Part shown: positions 43,973-54,779 of the stretch, piece by piece
How positions within the stretch are numbered: the stretch's first letter is position 1
Layout of the letters: each line of letters starts with the position of its first letter
Assembly (NCBI GenBank): GCA_002270465.1
Contig: NQOF01000010.1
Location: forward strand, 62,001-126,000
Source of the DNA: Blautia hominis
GTDB lineage: Bacteria > Bacillota > Clostridia > Lachnospirales > Lachnospiraceae
Reading direction: 5' to 3'
DNA length: 64,000 nt
Notes under the pieces: model-generated
Seen by the model: the letters and a program-made list of their open reading frames with translations, nothing else
Databases searched by the model: none
What the model was told of the DNA's origin: nothing
Program-made: the position numbers and the translations under genes

Positions 43973-44542
43973 AAAACACCTCCATAGCATGAATACATTA
44001 TAAAACAACTTTTCCAGAAAAACCATATCGTTTCGCCAGTTGGACTATTACGGAAAAAAAACAGCAAGAAATGCAGGGATGCTGTCTGTAATGAGACATA
44101 TCACCAGGCTGAACCGAAAATGCATTTGTACAATCAGATTGCCATATCAGTAAAGTTATTATGTCGCCTGTAGGATATGTGTTGCTGAATATAGATACAC
44201 TTACTTTATTTATAGTGCTATATGCATAAAAAAATCGTCAAAAATTGTGGTATAATACGGAATTATAAATTTAAGATATTATTAAGATAAATAACATATT
44301 AAATTGTGTAAAGAACAATTGTACAAATATGATATACTAAAGTTATTATTCACATAACAGTCCTGCCTTTTGCTTTTCCGCCAGGTGCTGTTCCGGGAAG
44401 CATTTTCCTAAAGGGAGTGCTGTGCATTGAAATTGCTTTTACTTGTGGTGAAAAAAAGGGATGTGTAGTATAATGTTTAACAGGCAGGAATACAAGGGTA
44501 TCCTGTGTCCGGAAAACGCATTCATAAGGAGGAGCAGTGAAG
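43973..44542. other. 570-bp AT-rich intergenic region
   Basis: No credible gene. TATAAT at 44469-44474 and similar hexamers near 44250 and 44333 are candidate promoters for the nucleotidyltransferase operon. The stretch 44383-44440 (GTGCTGTTCCGGGAAGCATT and following) resembles the left half of family B, a further decayed copy. Confidence 0.5.
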
Positions 44543-45466
44543 ATGAAAGAACCGGTATTAGTAGTTATGGCAGCAGGGATGGGAAGCCGTTACGGCGGGC
44601 TGAAGCAGATTGACCCGATCGACGAACAGGGACATATCATTATGGATTTTTCCATCTATGATGCAGTGAAGGCAGGGTTTAAGAAAGTAGTATTTATTAT
44701 AAAGAGAGCCAATGAGAAGGATTTCAGGGAGGCCATCGGTGACAGGCTGGGCAGACAGATCCGGGTGGAATATGTATTTCAGGATCTGGAGAATATCCCG
44801 GAAGGTTTTGCCGTGCCTGAGGGCAGGGAGAAACCATGGGGTACCGGACACGCGGTCCTTAGCTGCATGGATGTGGTGGATGCACCTTTTGCGGTGATCA
44901 ACGCAGATGATTATTACGGTGCCCATGCATTCCGGATGATCTATGATTACCTGACTACTCATGAGGACGATGATAAATACCGTTATACCATGGTGGGCTA
45001 TGTGCTTGAGAATACGCTTACAGAGAACGGGCATGTGGCAAGAGGCGTCTGTGAGACAGATGAGGATCATCATCTTGTGGGGATCCACGAGAGGACCCAT
45101 ATTGAGAAGCGGGCAGACGGCACTGCTTACACGGAGGATGAGGGCAGAACCTGGACAGAGATTCCAAAGGGAAGCACAGTGTCCATGAATATGTGGGGCT
45201 TTACAGTCAGTATGCTGAAGGAACTGAGAGACAGATTTCCTCTGTTCCTTGAGAAAAATCTGCAGAGTAATCCCATGAAGTGTGAATATTTCCTTCCATC
45301 AGTGGTTGGAGAGCTTCTGGCTGAAGATAAGGCTACCGTGGAAGTCCTCAAATCCATGGATAAATGGTACGGCGTTACATATAAAGAGGATAAGCCGGTG
45401 GTAGTTGCTGCCATCAGAAAATTAAAAGAAAGCGGCCTATATCCGGAGAAACTTTGGGAGGAATAA
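44543..45466 (+). CDS. Sugar-1-phosphate nucleotidyltransferase
   Basis: 307 residues from the ATG at 44543; a GTG at 44537 is also possible, with AGGAGG between 4 and 10 bases away. N-terminal nucleotide-binding motif VMAAGMGSRYGGLKQI and INADDYYG (metal-binding acid pair) are typical of NTP_transferase enzymes. It is followed at 3 bp by a NahK-like kinase and by galE, so its substrate is probably an N-acetylhexosamine or hexose 1-phosphate and its product a UDP sugar (inference). Confidence 0.88.
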   Translation: MKEPVLVVMAAGMGSRYGGLKQIDPIDEQGHIIMDFSIYDAVKAGFKKVVFIIKRANEKDFREAIGDRLGRQIRVEYVFQDLENIPEGFAVPEGREKPWGTGHAVLSCMDVVDAPFAVINADDYYGAHAFRMIYDYLTTHEDDDKYRYTMVGYVLENTLTENGHVARGVCETDEDHHLVGIHERTHIEKRADGTAYTEDEGRTWTEIPKGSTVSMNMWGFTVSMLKELRDRFPLFLEKNLQSNPMKCEYFLPSVVGELLAEDKATVEVLKSMDKWYGVTYKEDKPVVVAAIRKLKESGLYPEKLWEE

Positions 45467-45469
45467 CAA

Positions 45470-46576
45470 GTGAGCGGCGAGGAACTGATACGCAGAGAGG
45501 TAATTGAGAATTTTACATTTCCGGGGAAGCTGGTGGAGGAGATCCCATACGGCAGCGGACATATAAATGATACCTTCCGTCTGGTCTTTGAGACGGAACA
45601 GGGCAGGAAAAGATATATCCTTCAGAGGATGAACAAGAGCATTTTCCATAAGCCTGTGGAGCTGATGGAGAATATTGTTGGGGTCACATCCTGGCTCAGG
45701 AAAAAAATCCTGGAAAACGGCGGGGATGCCGACCGGGAGACCCTGAACATCGTCTCGGCCGGAGATGGAAGGCCATATTATCTGGACTCTGCCGGTGACT
45801 ACTGGAGAGCGTATCTGTTCATCGAAGGCGCAAGCTGTTATGATAAGGTGGAGAAAAAGGAAGATTTTTACCAGAGTGCAGTTGCGTTCGGGCATTTCCA
45901 GGGACTGCTGGCGGATTATCCGGCGGAAACCCTGCATGAAACCATTGTAAATTTCCATAATACAGCAAGCCGCCTGGATGATTTTAAGGCAGCCGTACAG
46001 CGGGATGCCTGCGGTCATGCAGGGGATGTGCAGAGGGAGATCCGGTTTGTTCTGGAGAGGGAGCACTTGGCCTATGTGCTGGGAGAGATGCAGGCAGAGA
46101 AGAAACTGCCTCTTCGGGTTACCCACAATGATACAAAGCTCAACAATATTATGATTGATGATAAGACCGGCAAGGCCATCTGTGTCATTGACCTGGATAC
46201 GGTCATGCCGGGACTGGCGGTCAATGACTTTGGAGATTCCATCCGTTTCGGCGCCAGCACTGCGGATGAGGACGAGAGGGATCTGGCGAAAGTCTCATGT
46301 GACATGGAATTGTTTGAGCTGTACACGAAAGGGTTCGTGGAGGGCTGCGCAGGCAGCCTGACAGATGAGGAGCTGGACATGCTGCCTATCGGTGCCATGG
46401 TTATGACATACGAATGCGGCATGCGTTTTCTGGCTGATCATCTGGACGGAGATGTGTATTTCAAGACACACCGGGAGGGACATAACCTGGACCGGTGCCG
46501 TACACAGTTTAAGCTGGTTGCGGATATGGAGAAAAAGCTCTCTGCCATGAATGCCATTGTGGACAAGTACAGGTAG
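45470..46576 (+). CDS. nahK: N-acetylhexosamine 1-kinase-like phosphotransferase
   Basis: 368 residues of aminoglycoside-phosphotransferase fold. YGSGHINDTFRLVF, RYILQRMN, VTHNDTKLNNIMID (catalytic loop, D in HND), CVIDLDTVMPG and FGDSIRFGAS closely follow Bifidobacterium NahK, which phosphorylates GlcNAc/GalNAc at C1 with ATP. The length matches. The start is the GTG at 45470, four bases after the previous stop, with GGGAGGAA upstream. Confidence 0.88.
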   Translation: MSGEELIRREVIENFTFPGKLVEEIPYGSGHINDTFRLVFETEQGRKRYILQRMNKSIFHKPVELMENIVGVTSWLRKKILENGGDADRETLNIVSAGDGRPYYLDSAGDYWRAYLFIEGASCYDKVEKKEDFYQSAVAFGHFQGLLADYPAETLHETIVNFHNTASRLDDFKAAVQRDACGHAGDVQREIRFVLEREHLAYVLGEMQAEKKLPLRVTHNDTKLNNIMIDDKTGKAICVIDLDTVMPGLAVNDFGDSIRFGASTADEDERDLAKVSCDMELFELYTKGFVEGCAGSLTDEELDMLPIGAMVMTYECGMRFLADHLDGDVYFKTHREGHNLDRCRTQFKLVADMEKKLSAMNAIVDKYR

Positions 46577-46683
46577 GGTGAAAGATAGAGAAAATTTTCC
46601 TTTTCTTTTCACAAAAAAAGTGTTACAGTAGTTATGAACAGAAAATATGTTTTAAAACAGGATAGTTAGAAGGAGGAGTTAAA

Positions 46684-47700
46684 ATGGCAATTTTAGTGAC
46701 AGGCGGTGCTGGTTACATCGGAAGCCATACGGTAGTGGAACTGCAGACTGCAGGATATGATGTAGTGGTACTGGACAACCTCAGTAACTCCAGTGAGAAA
46801 TCTTTACAGAGAGTGGAGAAAATCACAGGCAAACCGGTTACCTTTTATAAGGCAGACATTCTTGACAGGGATGCACTGAATGCTGTTTTTGAAAAAGAGA
46901 GCATTGATTCCTGTATCCATTTTGCAGGTCTTAAAGCGGTAGGGGAGTCTGTACAGAAACCCTGGGAATATTATGAGAATAATATTGCCGGTACCCTGAC
47001 TCTGGTGGATGTCATGAGAAAACATGGCGTGAAGAATATCATTTTCTCATCCTCCGCAACCGTATACGGGGATCCGGCTTTTGTACCTATCACAGAAGAG
47101 TGCCCAAAAGGCCAGTGTACCAACCCATATGGCTGGACAAAATCCATGCTGGAGCAGATCCTCATGGATATCCAGAAAGCTGACCCGGAGTGGAATGTAG
47201 TGCTTCTGCGTTATTTCAACCCAATCGGTGCTCATAAGAGCGGCATGATCGGTGAGAACCCTAACGGTATTCCTAACAACCTGATGCCATATATCACACA
47301 GGTAGCTGTGGGTAAATTAAAAGAGCTGGGCGTGTTCGGCAATGACTATGATACGCCCGACGGAACCGGTGTGCGTGATTACATACATGTGGTAGACCTG
47401 GCAAAAGGCCATGTGAAAGCCCTGAAGAAAATTGAGGAGAAAGCAGGCCTGAAAGTATACAATCTGGGAACCGGTATCGGTTACAGTGTTCTTGACATTG
47501 TCAATAACTTTGAGGAAGCAACCGGCGTGAAAATCCCGTATGTGATCAAAGACCGCCGCCCGGGCGATATTGCCACCTGCTATTCCAGCGCTGAGAAAGC
47601 AGAAAAAGAACTGGGATGGAAAGCGGAATTCGGAATCAAGGAAATGTGTGCGGATTCCTGGAGATGGCAGTCTAATAACCCGAATGGCTATGATGAGTAA
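46684..47700 (+). CDS. galE: UDP-glucose/UDP-N-acetylglucosamine 4-epimerase
   Basis: 338 residues. NAD motif [10 protein letters not shown], catalytic S in SSSATVYG and YGWTK (YxxxK), and the [12 protein letters not shown] and RPGDIATCY signatures of GalE. It interconverts UDP-Gal(NAc) and UDP-Glc(NAc). As third gene after the nucleotidyltransferase and kinase it completes a Leloir-like route for GalNAc/GlcNAc. Confidence 0.96.
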   Translation: MAILVTGGAGYIGSHTVVELQTAGYDVVVLDNLSNSSEKSLQRVEKITGKPVTFYKADILDRDALNAVFEKESIDSCIHFAGLKAVGESVQKPWEYYENNIAGTLTLVDVMRKHGVKNIIFSSSATVYGDPAFVPITEECPKGQCTNPYGWTKSMLEQILMDIQKADPEWNVVLLRYFNPIGAHKSGMIGENPNGIPNNLMPYITQVAVGKLKELGVFGNDYDTPDGTGVRDYIHVVDLAKGHVKALKKIEEKAGLKVYNLGTGIGYSVLDIVNNFEEATGVKIPYVIKDRRPGDIATCYSSAEKAEKELGWKAEFGIKEMCADSWRWQSNNPNGYDE

Positions 47701-47758
47701 GAAATAAAGTTTTTGAGGGGCGGATCATTTGTGTCCGTCTCTTATTATGCACAAAAAC

Positions 47759-47800
47759 AAAGACAGCGCCTGCCATATAGAATGGTGAGGCGCTGTCTTT
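47759..47800. terminator. Bidirectional terminator between galE and the DUF1846 gene
   Basis: AAAGACAGCGCCT and AGGCGCTGTCTTT form a perfect 13-bp stem over a 16-base loop. Confidence 0.85.
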
Positions 47801-47806
47801 CTATTA

Positions 47807-49282
47807 TTAATACAATTTTTTATGCTCGTAAACCGGTTCACAGGTAAGCTGGACAGCCAGCTTCTGGAAAATGGTCCTGTCCACAGAGGAGAGCATCACA
47901 GAGGAGTGCACCTGGCAGCCTTTCAGTTTGGGGAGCTGTTCCAGTGCTTTCTTTGCCACATCGCTGGTTGCAGCAGAGCTTGACAAAGCGATAAGCACTT
48001 CGTCTGTGTGCAGCCGCGGATTCTTGCTGCCCAGATAAGCTGTTTTCAGCTTCTGGATAGGCTCAATAGAAGCCGGAGAAATGACATGGGTCTCATGAGG
48101 GATCTCTGCCAGTTCCTTCAAGGTGTTGAGCAGAAGCGCCGCGGAAGCGCCCAGCAGATCAGAGGTTTTTCCTGTGATCATTCGTCCGTCCTCCAGTTCC
48201 AGTGCAGCGGCAGGGGCACCTGTGACTTCTGCCCTGATAAGTGCTGCTGAGGTGACTTTCCGGTCATCTGTGGAGATGTGGGCCTGTTTCATCAGAAGCT
48301 CTAATTTGAATACCTCTTCCTGGGTGCGGGTGCCCTCTGCCAGTCCGTCAATGGCCTGATAGTAACGGCGGAGGATCTCCTGTTTGGATGCCTCCTTGCA
48401 CGCTTCATCGTCAAAGATACAGTTTCCGGCCATGTTGACGCCCATATCCGTTGGTGACTGGTAAGGGCACTGACCGAAGATGCGCTCGAATATGGCGCTG
48501 AGGACAGGAAAGATCTCCACATCCCGGTTATAATTGACGGTTGTGACACCATAGGCGTCCAGATGGAAGGGGTCGATCATGTTCACGTCATTTAAGTCAG
48601 CAGTTGCCGCCTCGTAAGCCAGATTCACCGGATGTTTCAGCGGAATGTTCCAGATGGGGAAGGTCTCAAACTTGGCATAGCCTGCGTGAACCCCTCTTTT
48701 GTGCTCATGGTAGAGCTGGGACAGGCAGGTAGCCATTTTGCCGCTTCCGGGCCCCGGTGCTGTGACGACCACAAGGGGTCTGGTGGTTTCAATGTATTGG
48801 TTTTTGCCATAGCCTTCATCGCTGACGATGAGGGGAATATTGCTTGGATATCCCTCAATGGGATAGTGAAGATACACTTTAATTCCCAGTTTTTCCAGTT
48901 TGTCCTTGTATTTATTGGCACTGTTCTGTCCGGAGTACTGGGTGATGACAACGCTTCCCACATAAAAGCCTCTGCCTCTGAAAGAGTCGATCAGGCGGAG
49001 TACATCAATATCGTAAGTAATGCCTAAATCCCCGCGGACTTTATTTTTCTCAATATCGCCGGCGCTGATAACGATAACGATCTCTGCGTGGTCACTGAGC
49101 TGCATCAGCATGCGCAGCTTACTGTCAGGGGCAAAGCCGGGCAGAACCCTGGATGCGTGGTAGTCGTCGAAGAGCTTGCCGCCGAATTCCAGATACAGTT
49201 TGTTGTCAAACTGGTTGATCCGCTGGCGGATGTGTTCTGACTGCATGGATAAATACTTGTCATTATCAAATCCGATTTTCAT
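47807..49282 (-). CDS. DUF1846 family protein
   Basis: 491 residues, full length for the family. FGGKLFDDYHASRVLPGF at the N-terminus, VVTAPGPGSGKMATCLSQLYHE (a P-loop-like glycine-rich segment) and HVISPASIEPIQKLK are characteristic of DUF1846, a conserved Firmicutes protein of unknown biochemical role. Monocistronic, with element B2 in its upstream region. Confidence 0.9.
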   Translation of the reverse strand: MKIGFDNDKYLSMQSEHIRQRINQFDNKLYLEFGGKLFDDYHASRVLPGFAPDSKLRMLMQLSDHAEIVIVISAGDIEKNKVRGDLGITYDIDVLRLIDSFRGRGFYVGSVVITQYSGQNSANKYKDKLEKLGIKVYLHYPIEGYPSNIPLIVSDEGYGKNQYIETTRPLVVVTAPGPGSGKMATCLSQLYHEHKRGVHAGYAKFETFPIWNIPLKHPVNLAYEAATADLNDVNMIDPFHLDAYGVTTVNYNRDVEIFPVLSAIFERIFGQCPYQSPTDMGVNMAGNCIFDDEACKEASKQEILRRYYQAIDGLAEGTRTQEEVFKLELLMKQAHISTDDRKVTSAALIRAEVTGAPAAALELEDGRMITGKTSDLLGASAALLLNTLKELAEIPHETHVISPASIEPIQKLKTAYLGSKNPRLHTDEVLIALSSSAATSDVAKKALEQLPKLKGCQVHSSVMLSSVDRTIFQKLAVQLTCEPVYEHKKLY

Positions 49283-49326
49283 TTTTTTCTATGCCTCTAT
49301 TCTACAAAATATTGGGGTATGTGATA

Positions 49327-49479
49327 GTTACTATTCACAGTCACTGTCCCGCCAGGTGTTTTGCAAAGCAAAATCCCGAGTTGGCCAGCGCCGAAATGCA
49401 ATTTATTGCATTTTGTGTGCATCGCGAAGCGTGTTACTGTTCACAGAACTGCGTTTTTTGCAGGGCTATGAATAGTGAC
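49327..49479 (+). mobile_element. Family B MITE-like element, copy B2
   Basis: 153 bp with ends GTTACTATTCA and TGAATAGTGAC (10 of 11) and flanking octamers ATGTGATA/ATGTGATG (7 of 8), a target duplication. An internal perfect hairpin AAATGCAA-TTTA-TTGCATTT (49394-49413) replaces the unrelated hairpin of B1 at the same place. Confidence 0.8.
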
Positions 49480-49629
49480 ATGTGATGTCGCCTTCCATAG
49501 TATACTACAAAAGATAGAGGAAATTCCAGTGGCTTAGGGAAAAATATATTATTTTGTTCAGATTACACAGAATAACAGGTAAATTAACAAAAGTTTTATA
49601 AATGTGTCGTCTTTTTCATAATCTTCTTA

Positions 49630-49658
49630 TTGATTTATCAAGTCCCAATCCGTATAAT
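49630..49658 (+). promoter_or_regulatory. Promoter of ftsH
   Basis: TTGATT (49630-49635), 17-bp spacer, TATAAT (49653-49658), 28 bp upstream of the start codon. Confidence 0.75.
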
Positions 49659-49685
49659 AGAAGAGATAATAATAGGAGGAAAGAG

Positions 49686-51695
49686 ATGGATCAAAACCAA
49701 AATAGAAACCAGGACCCAAACAAAAAAAGTCCTCAAAATAAGCAGTCCCTTTTGGTGCTCCTGATTTGTATAATAGTCATGCTGCTCTGCATGAATATGA
49801 TGACAAAGATAGGCAGAGGAGATTCCAGCAAAATAAAATACAGTGAATTTATCACTATGCTGGACAAGGGGGAAGTAGAGAGTGTAGTCCTCAAGTCCGA
49901 TACACTCACCATCACCCTGAAGCATGGCGCGGGAGTTGCAGCGCAGACCAAGACCACCACACTGATGGAGGATTTGAGCGAACTTACCAAAAGGCTTGAG
50001 AAAGCAGGTATCAAAGACTTTGATAAGGAGCAGCCCAATATAGCGGGAGAGCTGATCTACAGTTTGCTGAGTATTCTCATACCCGTTGTTTTGATGGTGG
50101 CCCTGTTCAGCTTTATGTTCCGCCGGATGAACAAAGGCGGCGGCATGATGGGCGGTGTAGGCAAGAGCAAGGCGAAGGCCTATGTGCAGAAGGAGACCGG
50201 TGTCACCTTTAGGGATGTGGCCGGTCAGGATGAGGCAAAAGAATCCCTGCAGGAGGTTGTTGATTTTCTCCACAACCCCGGCAAATATACAGCCATCGGT
50301 GCAAAGCTCCCCAAAGGTGCCCTGTTAGTAGGCCCTCCGGGAACCGGTAAGACACTGCTTGCAAAAGCGGTAGCCGGGGAAGCCCATGTTCCATTTTTCT
50401 CCCTGTCCGGTTCTGACTTTGTGGAAATGTTCGTAGGTGTAGGTGCCTCCCGTGTGCGTGATCTGTTTGAGGAGGCAAAGAAGAATGCCCCTTGTATCAT
50501 TTTTATTGATGAGGTGGACGCCATCGGCAAAACCCGTGATACCAGGTTCGGCGGCAATGACGAGCGTGAACAGACCCTGAACCAGCTTCTGGCTGAGATG
50601 GATGGATTTGACACATCGAAAGGTCTTTTGATCCTGGCAGCCACCAACAGACCGGAGGTATTGGACCCGGCGCTTCTGCGTCCCGGACGTTTTGACAGAC
50701 GTGTTATTGTGGACAGACCCGATTTAAAAGGCAGGGTAAACATTCTGAAAGTACATGCAAAGAGTGTCTCTCTGGATGAAACGGTGGATTTGGAAGCAAT
50801 TGCCCTTGCAACGTCAGGAGCTGTAGGTTCTGACCTGGCAAATATGATCAATGAGGCGGCCATCCTGGCTGTCAAGAACGGCAGAAAGGCAGTAGCCCAG
50901 AAAGATCTGCTGGAGGCTGTGGAGGTTGTGCTGGTTGGTAAAGAGAAGAAGGATAGGATCTTAAGCGCTGAGGAGCGTAAGATCGTCTCATACCATGAAG
51001 TGGGCCATGCCCTTGTAAGTGCCCTTCAGAAAGACTCTGAGCCTGTTCAGAAGATCACCATTGTGCCCCGTACCATGGGTGCTCTGGGATACGTGATGCA
51101 TGTGCCAGAGGAAGAAAAATTCCTGAATACCAGAAAAGAACTGGAAGCCATGCTGGTGGGATACCTGGGTGGCCGTGCTGCTGAGGAGATTGTGTTTGAC
51201 ACAGTGACCACCGGTGCTGCAAATGATATTGAGCAGGCAACAAAAGTGGCACGGGCCATGATCACCCAGTATGGTATGTCTGACCGTTTTGGCCTTATGG
51301 GGCTTGCGGATACCCAGAGCCAGTATCTGGATGGCCGTGCGGTATTAAACTGCGGTGATGCCACGGCAACAGAGATTGATCATGAAGTGATGAAGCTTCT
51401 GAAGGTTTCTTATGACGAAGCAAAACGTCTTCTGGCTGCCAACCGGGAAGCCCTTGACAAAATAGCGGATTTCCTCATTCAGAGGGAGACGATCACCGGC
51501 AAAGAATTTATGAAGATCTTCAGGGAGATCAAGGGAATCGCAGAGCCTGAAGAGAAAAAAAGGATCGCGGAAAAGGACGGAGCGCCGTCAGTGCCTGTCA
51601 TTGAGGCTCCGGACGATACGATAGCTTCATCCGGGGGCAATGTCCCCACAGAGGAGGAAGAAAAAAATAATCGTACACCTGTTCCTTTTAGCTGA
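49686..51695 (+). CDS. ftsH: ATP-dependent zinc metalloprotease FtsH
   Basis: 669 residues from the ATG at 49686 (AGGAGGAAAG upstream). TM1 (about 22-40), extracytoplasmic FtsH_ext, TM2 (about 130-148), AAA module with Walker A GPPGTGKT, Walker [13 protein letters not shown] and second region of homology RPGRFDRRV, then the peptidase M41 zinc site YHEVGHALV (HExxH). It degrades membrane and regulatory proteins. The acidic C-terminal tail is variable. Confidence 0.97.
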   Translation: MDQNQNRNQDPNKKSPQNKQSLLVLLICIIVMLLCMNMMTKIGRGDSSKIKYSEFITMLDKGEVESVVLKSDTLTITLKHGAGVAAQTKTTTLMEDLSELTKRLEKAGIKDFDKEQPNIAGELIYSLLSILIPVVLMVALFSFMFRRMNKGGGMMGGVGKSKAKAYVQKETGVTFRDVAGQDEAKESLQEVVDFLHNPGKYTAIGAKLPKGALLVGPPGTGKTLLAKAVAGEAHVPFFSLSGSDFVEMFVGVGASRVRDLFEEAKKNAPCIIFIDEVDAIGKTRDTRFGGNDEREQTLNQLLAEMDGFDTSKGLLILAATNRPEVLDPALLRPGRFDRRVIVDRPDLKGRVNILKVHAKSVSLDETVDLEAIALATSGAVGSDLANMINEAAILAVKNGRKAVAQKDLLEAVEVVLVGKEKKDRILSAEERKIVSYHEVGHALVSALQKDSEPVQKITIVPRTMGALGYVMHVPEEEKFLNTRKELEAMLVGYLGGRAAEEIVFDTVTTGAANDIEQATKVARAMITQYGMSDRFGLMGLADTQSQYLDGRAVLNCGDATATEIDHEVMKLLKVSYDEAKRLLAANREALDKIADFLIQRETITGKEFMKIFREIKGIAEPEEKKRIAEKDGAPSVPVIEAPDDTIASSGGNVPTEEEEKNNRTPVPFS

Positions 51696-51754
51696 ATGAT
51701 ATGATAGAATAATAGAAAACACGCGCTGCGAGTTTTCCATTATCATGAATAAAG

Positions 51755-51786
51755 GAAGTTATCGCATGGCGGTAACTTCTTTTTCT
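51755..51786 (+). terminator. Terminator of ftsH
   Basis: GAAGTTA (51755-51761) pairs with TAACTTC (51773-51779), followed by TTTTT. Confidence 0.7.
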
Positions 51787-51838
51787 TTATTTATCAAGAA
51801 AGTCCGTCAGAAAAGGTATTAGCTGTAAGGAGGAATAC

Positions 51839-53716
51839 ATGTTTAACATAGAGGAAGAACTGAAAAAGCTGCCGGCCAGACCTGGGGTCTATATCATGCA
51901 TGATGCCGACGACACCATTATATATGTGGGCAAGGCGATCAGCTTGAAGAACCGGGTGCGCCAGTATTTTCAGGGCAGCCGGAACCTGGGTATCCGTAAG
52001 GAGCAGATGGTGGAACAGATCGCCAGATTTGAATACATCGTCACGGATTCCGAATTGGAAGCTCTGGTCCTGGAGTGCAACTTAATAAAAGAGCATACAC
52101 CAAAATACAACATTCTTTTAAAGGATGACAAGACATATCCCTTTATCAAGGTTACGGTTGGGGAGGATTACCCGAGAATACAGATCGTCCGCAGGGTTAA
52201 GAAGGATAAATCACGTTATTACGGCCCTTATTCCAGTGCTATGGCTGTAAAAGACGTGGTGGAGCTGACTACAAAGCTTTACCGGCTGAGGACGTGCAGC
52301 AGAAATCTTCCCAGGGATATAGGGAAAGAGCGTCCCTGTCTTTACCATCAGATCCACCAGTGCGATGCACCCTGCCAGGGGTATATTTCCAAGGAAGAAT
52401 ATAAGAAAAAAGTGGATGAACTGCTGGATTTTTTAAACGGCAATCACAAAGAGATCTTAAAAGAGCTGGAAGAAAAAATGCTTGCTGCATCTCAGGAAAT
52501 GAATTTCGAGGATGCAGCCCAGTACAGAGACTTGATCCAGAGCGTGAAACGGATCGGTGAAAGGCAGAAGATCACGGACCAGCACGGGGAGGACAAGGAT
52601 GTTGTGGCAGTTGCCCAAGATGGGGAGGATGCTGTGGCACAGGTATTCTTTATCCGGGGCGGCAAACTCATAGGAAGAGACCATTTCTATCTGAAGGTTG
52701 CCAAGGAGGACCCGCGTGCCCAGATCGTGTCCAGTTTTCTGAAACAGTTTTACGCGGGGACTCCGTTTATCCCAAAAGAGATCATGATCCAGGAGGAGAT
52801 TGAAGACCGGGAGGTCATATCCCAGTGGCTGGAAAAGAGAAAGGGAAGAAAAGTACACATACGGATACCAAAGAAGGGCACTAAGGAAAAGCTTGTGGAA
52901 CTGGCCCAGAGGAATGCGGAACTTGTACTTAACCAGGATAAAGAGCGCATAAAACGTGAGGAGGGCCGTACGATCGGCGCATCCAAAGAAATTGCCGGTA
53001 TGCTGGGACTGCCAAAAATGGAGCGGATAGAGGCCTATGATATATCCAATATCAGCGGATTCCAGTCTGTTGGTTCCATGATCGTCTACGAAAAAGGCAG
53101 GCCAAAACGCAGTGACTACCGCAAATTCCGCATCAAGTCTGTTCAGGGACCAAACGATTACGCCAGTATGGAGGAGGTCCTTACACGCCGCTTTGTGCAT
53201 GGACTGGATGAGCAGGAAGCCAGGAGAAAAGAAAATCTGGATGAGGAGTTCGGAAGTTTCACACGTTTTCCGGATCTGATCATGATGGACGGCGGCAGGG
53301 GACAGGTCAACATTGCGCTGGAGGTACTGGGCAAGCTGAATCTGCAGATACCGGTCTGCGGTATGGTAAAGGATGATAAGCACAGGACCAGAGGGCTGTA
53401 TTACAATAATAAAGAGATTCCCATCGACAGGAACAGCGAGGGGTTCAAGCTGATCACAAGGATCCAGGATGAGGCCCACCGCTTTGCCATTGAATTCCAT
53501 CGTTCTTTGAGAAGTAAGGGCCAGGTACATTCTATCCTGGATGATATTCCCGGTATCGGTCCTGCCAGACGAAAAGCCCTTATGAAGCAGTTTCCGGGGC
53601 CGGATAAGATCAAGGAGGCTTCCGTGGAGGAATTGAAGGAAGTCCCCTCCATGAATGAGCGCGCAGCGGAGGCGGTGTATGGATTCTTCCACAAGGAGCA
53701 AGAAAAAAAGGAATAG
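51839..53716 (+). CDS. uvrC: Excinuclease ABC subunit C
   Basis: 625 residues. N-terminal GIY-YIG nuclease ([20 protein letters not shown]) for the 3' cut, UvrB-binding UVR motif (about 200-235, [24 protein letters not shown]), RNase H-like nuclease ([33 protein letters not shown]) for the 5' cut and a C-terminal double HhH ([18 protein letters not shown]). Nucleotide excision repair. AGGAGGAA precedes the ATG. Confidence 0.97.
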   Translation: MFNIEEELKKLPARPGVYIMHDADDTIIYVGKAISLKNRVRQYFQGSRNLGIRKEQMVEQIARFEYIVTDSELEALVLECNLIKEHTPKYNILLKDDKTYPFIKVTVGEDYPRIQIVRRVKKDKSRYYGPYSSAMAVKDVVELTTKLYRLRTCSRNLPRDIGKERPCLYHQIHQCDAPCQGYISKEEYKKKVDELLDFLNGNHKEILKELEEKMLAASQEMNFEDAAQYRDLIQSVKRIGERQKITDQHGEDKDVVAVAQDGEDAVAQVFFIRGGKLIGRDHFYLKVAKEDPRAQIVSSFLKQFYAGTPFIPKEIMIQEEIEDREVISQWLEKRKGRKVHIRIPKKGTKEKLVELAQRNAELVLNQDKERIKREEGRTIGASKEIAGMLGLPKMERIEAYDISNISGFQSVGSMIVYEKGRPKRSDYRKFRIKSVQGPNDYASMEEVLTRRFVHGLDEQEARRKENLDEEFGSFTRFPDLIMMDGGRGQVNIALEVLGKLNLQIPVCGMVKDDKHRTRGLYYNNKEIPIDRNSEGFKLITRIQDEAHRFAIEFHRSLRSKGQVHSILDDIPGIGPARRKALMKQFPGPDKIKEASVEELKEVPSMNERAAEAVYGFFHKEQEKKE

Positions 53717-53834
53717 TTTGGGCAGGCTTGTTGAACTTCCAAATGCCTTATGATAAACTAGATAAGAAGAATTGTAGCGGTACGGGTAAGTTACGGAACA
53801 GTTACAAGAAATGTTGAAAAGGAGAGCGTGCCAT

Positions 53835-54779
53835 ATGAAAGGTGTAGAACTGAAAAAGCTGATACAGGAATTAAAACTGTATAATAAGACACCGGATATT
53901 GATATTTCCAAGAAAAGAATCACCACACCTGATATTAACCGTCCAGCACTGCAGCTGACAGGATATTTGGAGCATTTTGAGAATGAGCGTGTACAGATAA
54001 TCGGATATGTAGAATACACATACCTGCTTCATCTGGGGCGTGAGAAGAAAATAGAGGCTTTTGAGCGTTTTGTCTCCAGCCAGATCCCCTGTGTGATCTT
54101 CAGCACTATGACAGAGCCGGACGAAGATATGCTGGAGCTGGCTATGAAATACGAGGTGCCTATTCTGGTGACAGAGCAGACAACCTCCACATTTATGGCA
54201 GAGATCATCCGCTGGCTGAATGTTCAGCTTGCGCCGTGTATCTCCATCCATGGTGTTTTAGTGGACGTGTACGGTGAAGGTGTACTGATCATGGGTGAGA
54301 GCGGTATTGGAAAAAGTGAGGCGGCTCTGGAACTGATCAAACGAGGACACCGCCTCGTCAGTGATGACGTGGTAGAGATCCGCCGTGTCAGTGATGTGAC
54401 GCTGGTTGGTTCAGCACCGGATATCACCCGTCATTTTATCGAACTGCGGGGCATCGGCATTATTGACGTGAAGACCCTGTTCGGTGTGGAGAGTGTGAAA
54501 AACACCCAGTCAATTGATCTAGTCATCAAACTGGAAGAGTGGAACAAAGACAGGGAATATGACCGTCTGGGCATGGAGGAAGAATATACGGAGTTCTTGG
54601 GCAACCGGATCGTATGCCATTCCCTCCCTATCCGCCCGGGCAGAAATCTTGCTGTTATTGTGGAATCCGCTGCGGTTAACCACAGGCAGAAAAAGATGGG
54701 CTACAATGCGGCACAGGAACTGTACCGCCGTGTACAGGAGAATATGGCAAAGAAGAGAAGCGAGGAGGACGAAGACTGA
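53835..54779 (+). CDS. hprK: HPr kinase/phosphorylase
   Basis: Phosphorylates and dephosphorylates HPr on serine, the master signal of Firmicutes catabolite control. 314 residues from the ATG at 53835, with AAGGAGAG about 9 bases upstream; the ATG at 53811 has no ribosome site. N-terminal regulatory domain, then Walker A GESGIGKSE, RLVSDDVVEI and the family signature ELRGIGIIDVKTLFG. It overlaps the glucokinase gene by one base. Confidence 0.96.
   Translation: MKGVELKKLIQELKLYNKTPDIDISKKRITTPDINRPALQLTGYLEHFENERVQIIGYVEYTYLLHLGREKKIEAFERFVSSQIPCVIFSTMTEPDEDMLELAMKYEVPILVTEQTTSTFMAEIIRWLNVQLAPCISIHGVLVDVYGEGVLIMGESGIGKSEAALELIKRGHRLVSDDVVEIRRVSDVTLVGSAPDITRHFIELRGIGIIDVKTLFGVESVKNTQSIDLVIKLEEWNKDREYDRLGMEEEYTEFLGNRIVCHSLPIRPGRNLAVIVESAAVNHRQKKMGYNAAQELYRRVQENMAKKRSEEDED

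Noticed and set aside
52457-54019. 520-codon minus-strand frame across uvrC and hprK
   Set aside because: It lies opposite two confidently identified genes, has Leu/His/Phe-rich composition and no domain, and no ribosome site of note.
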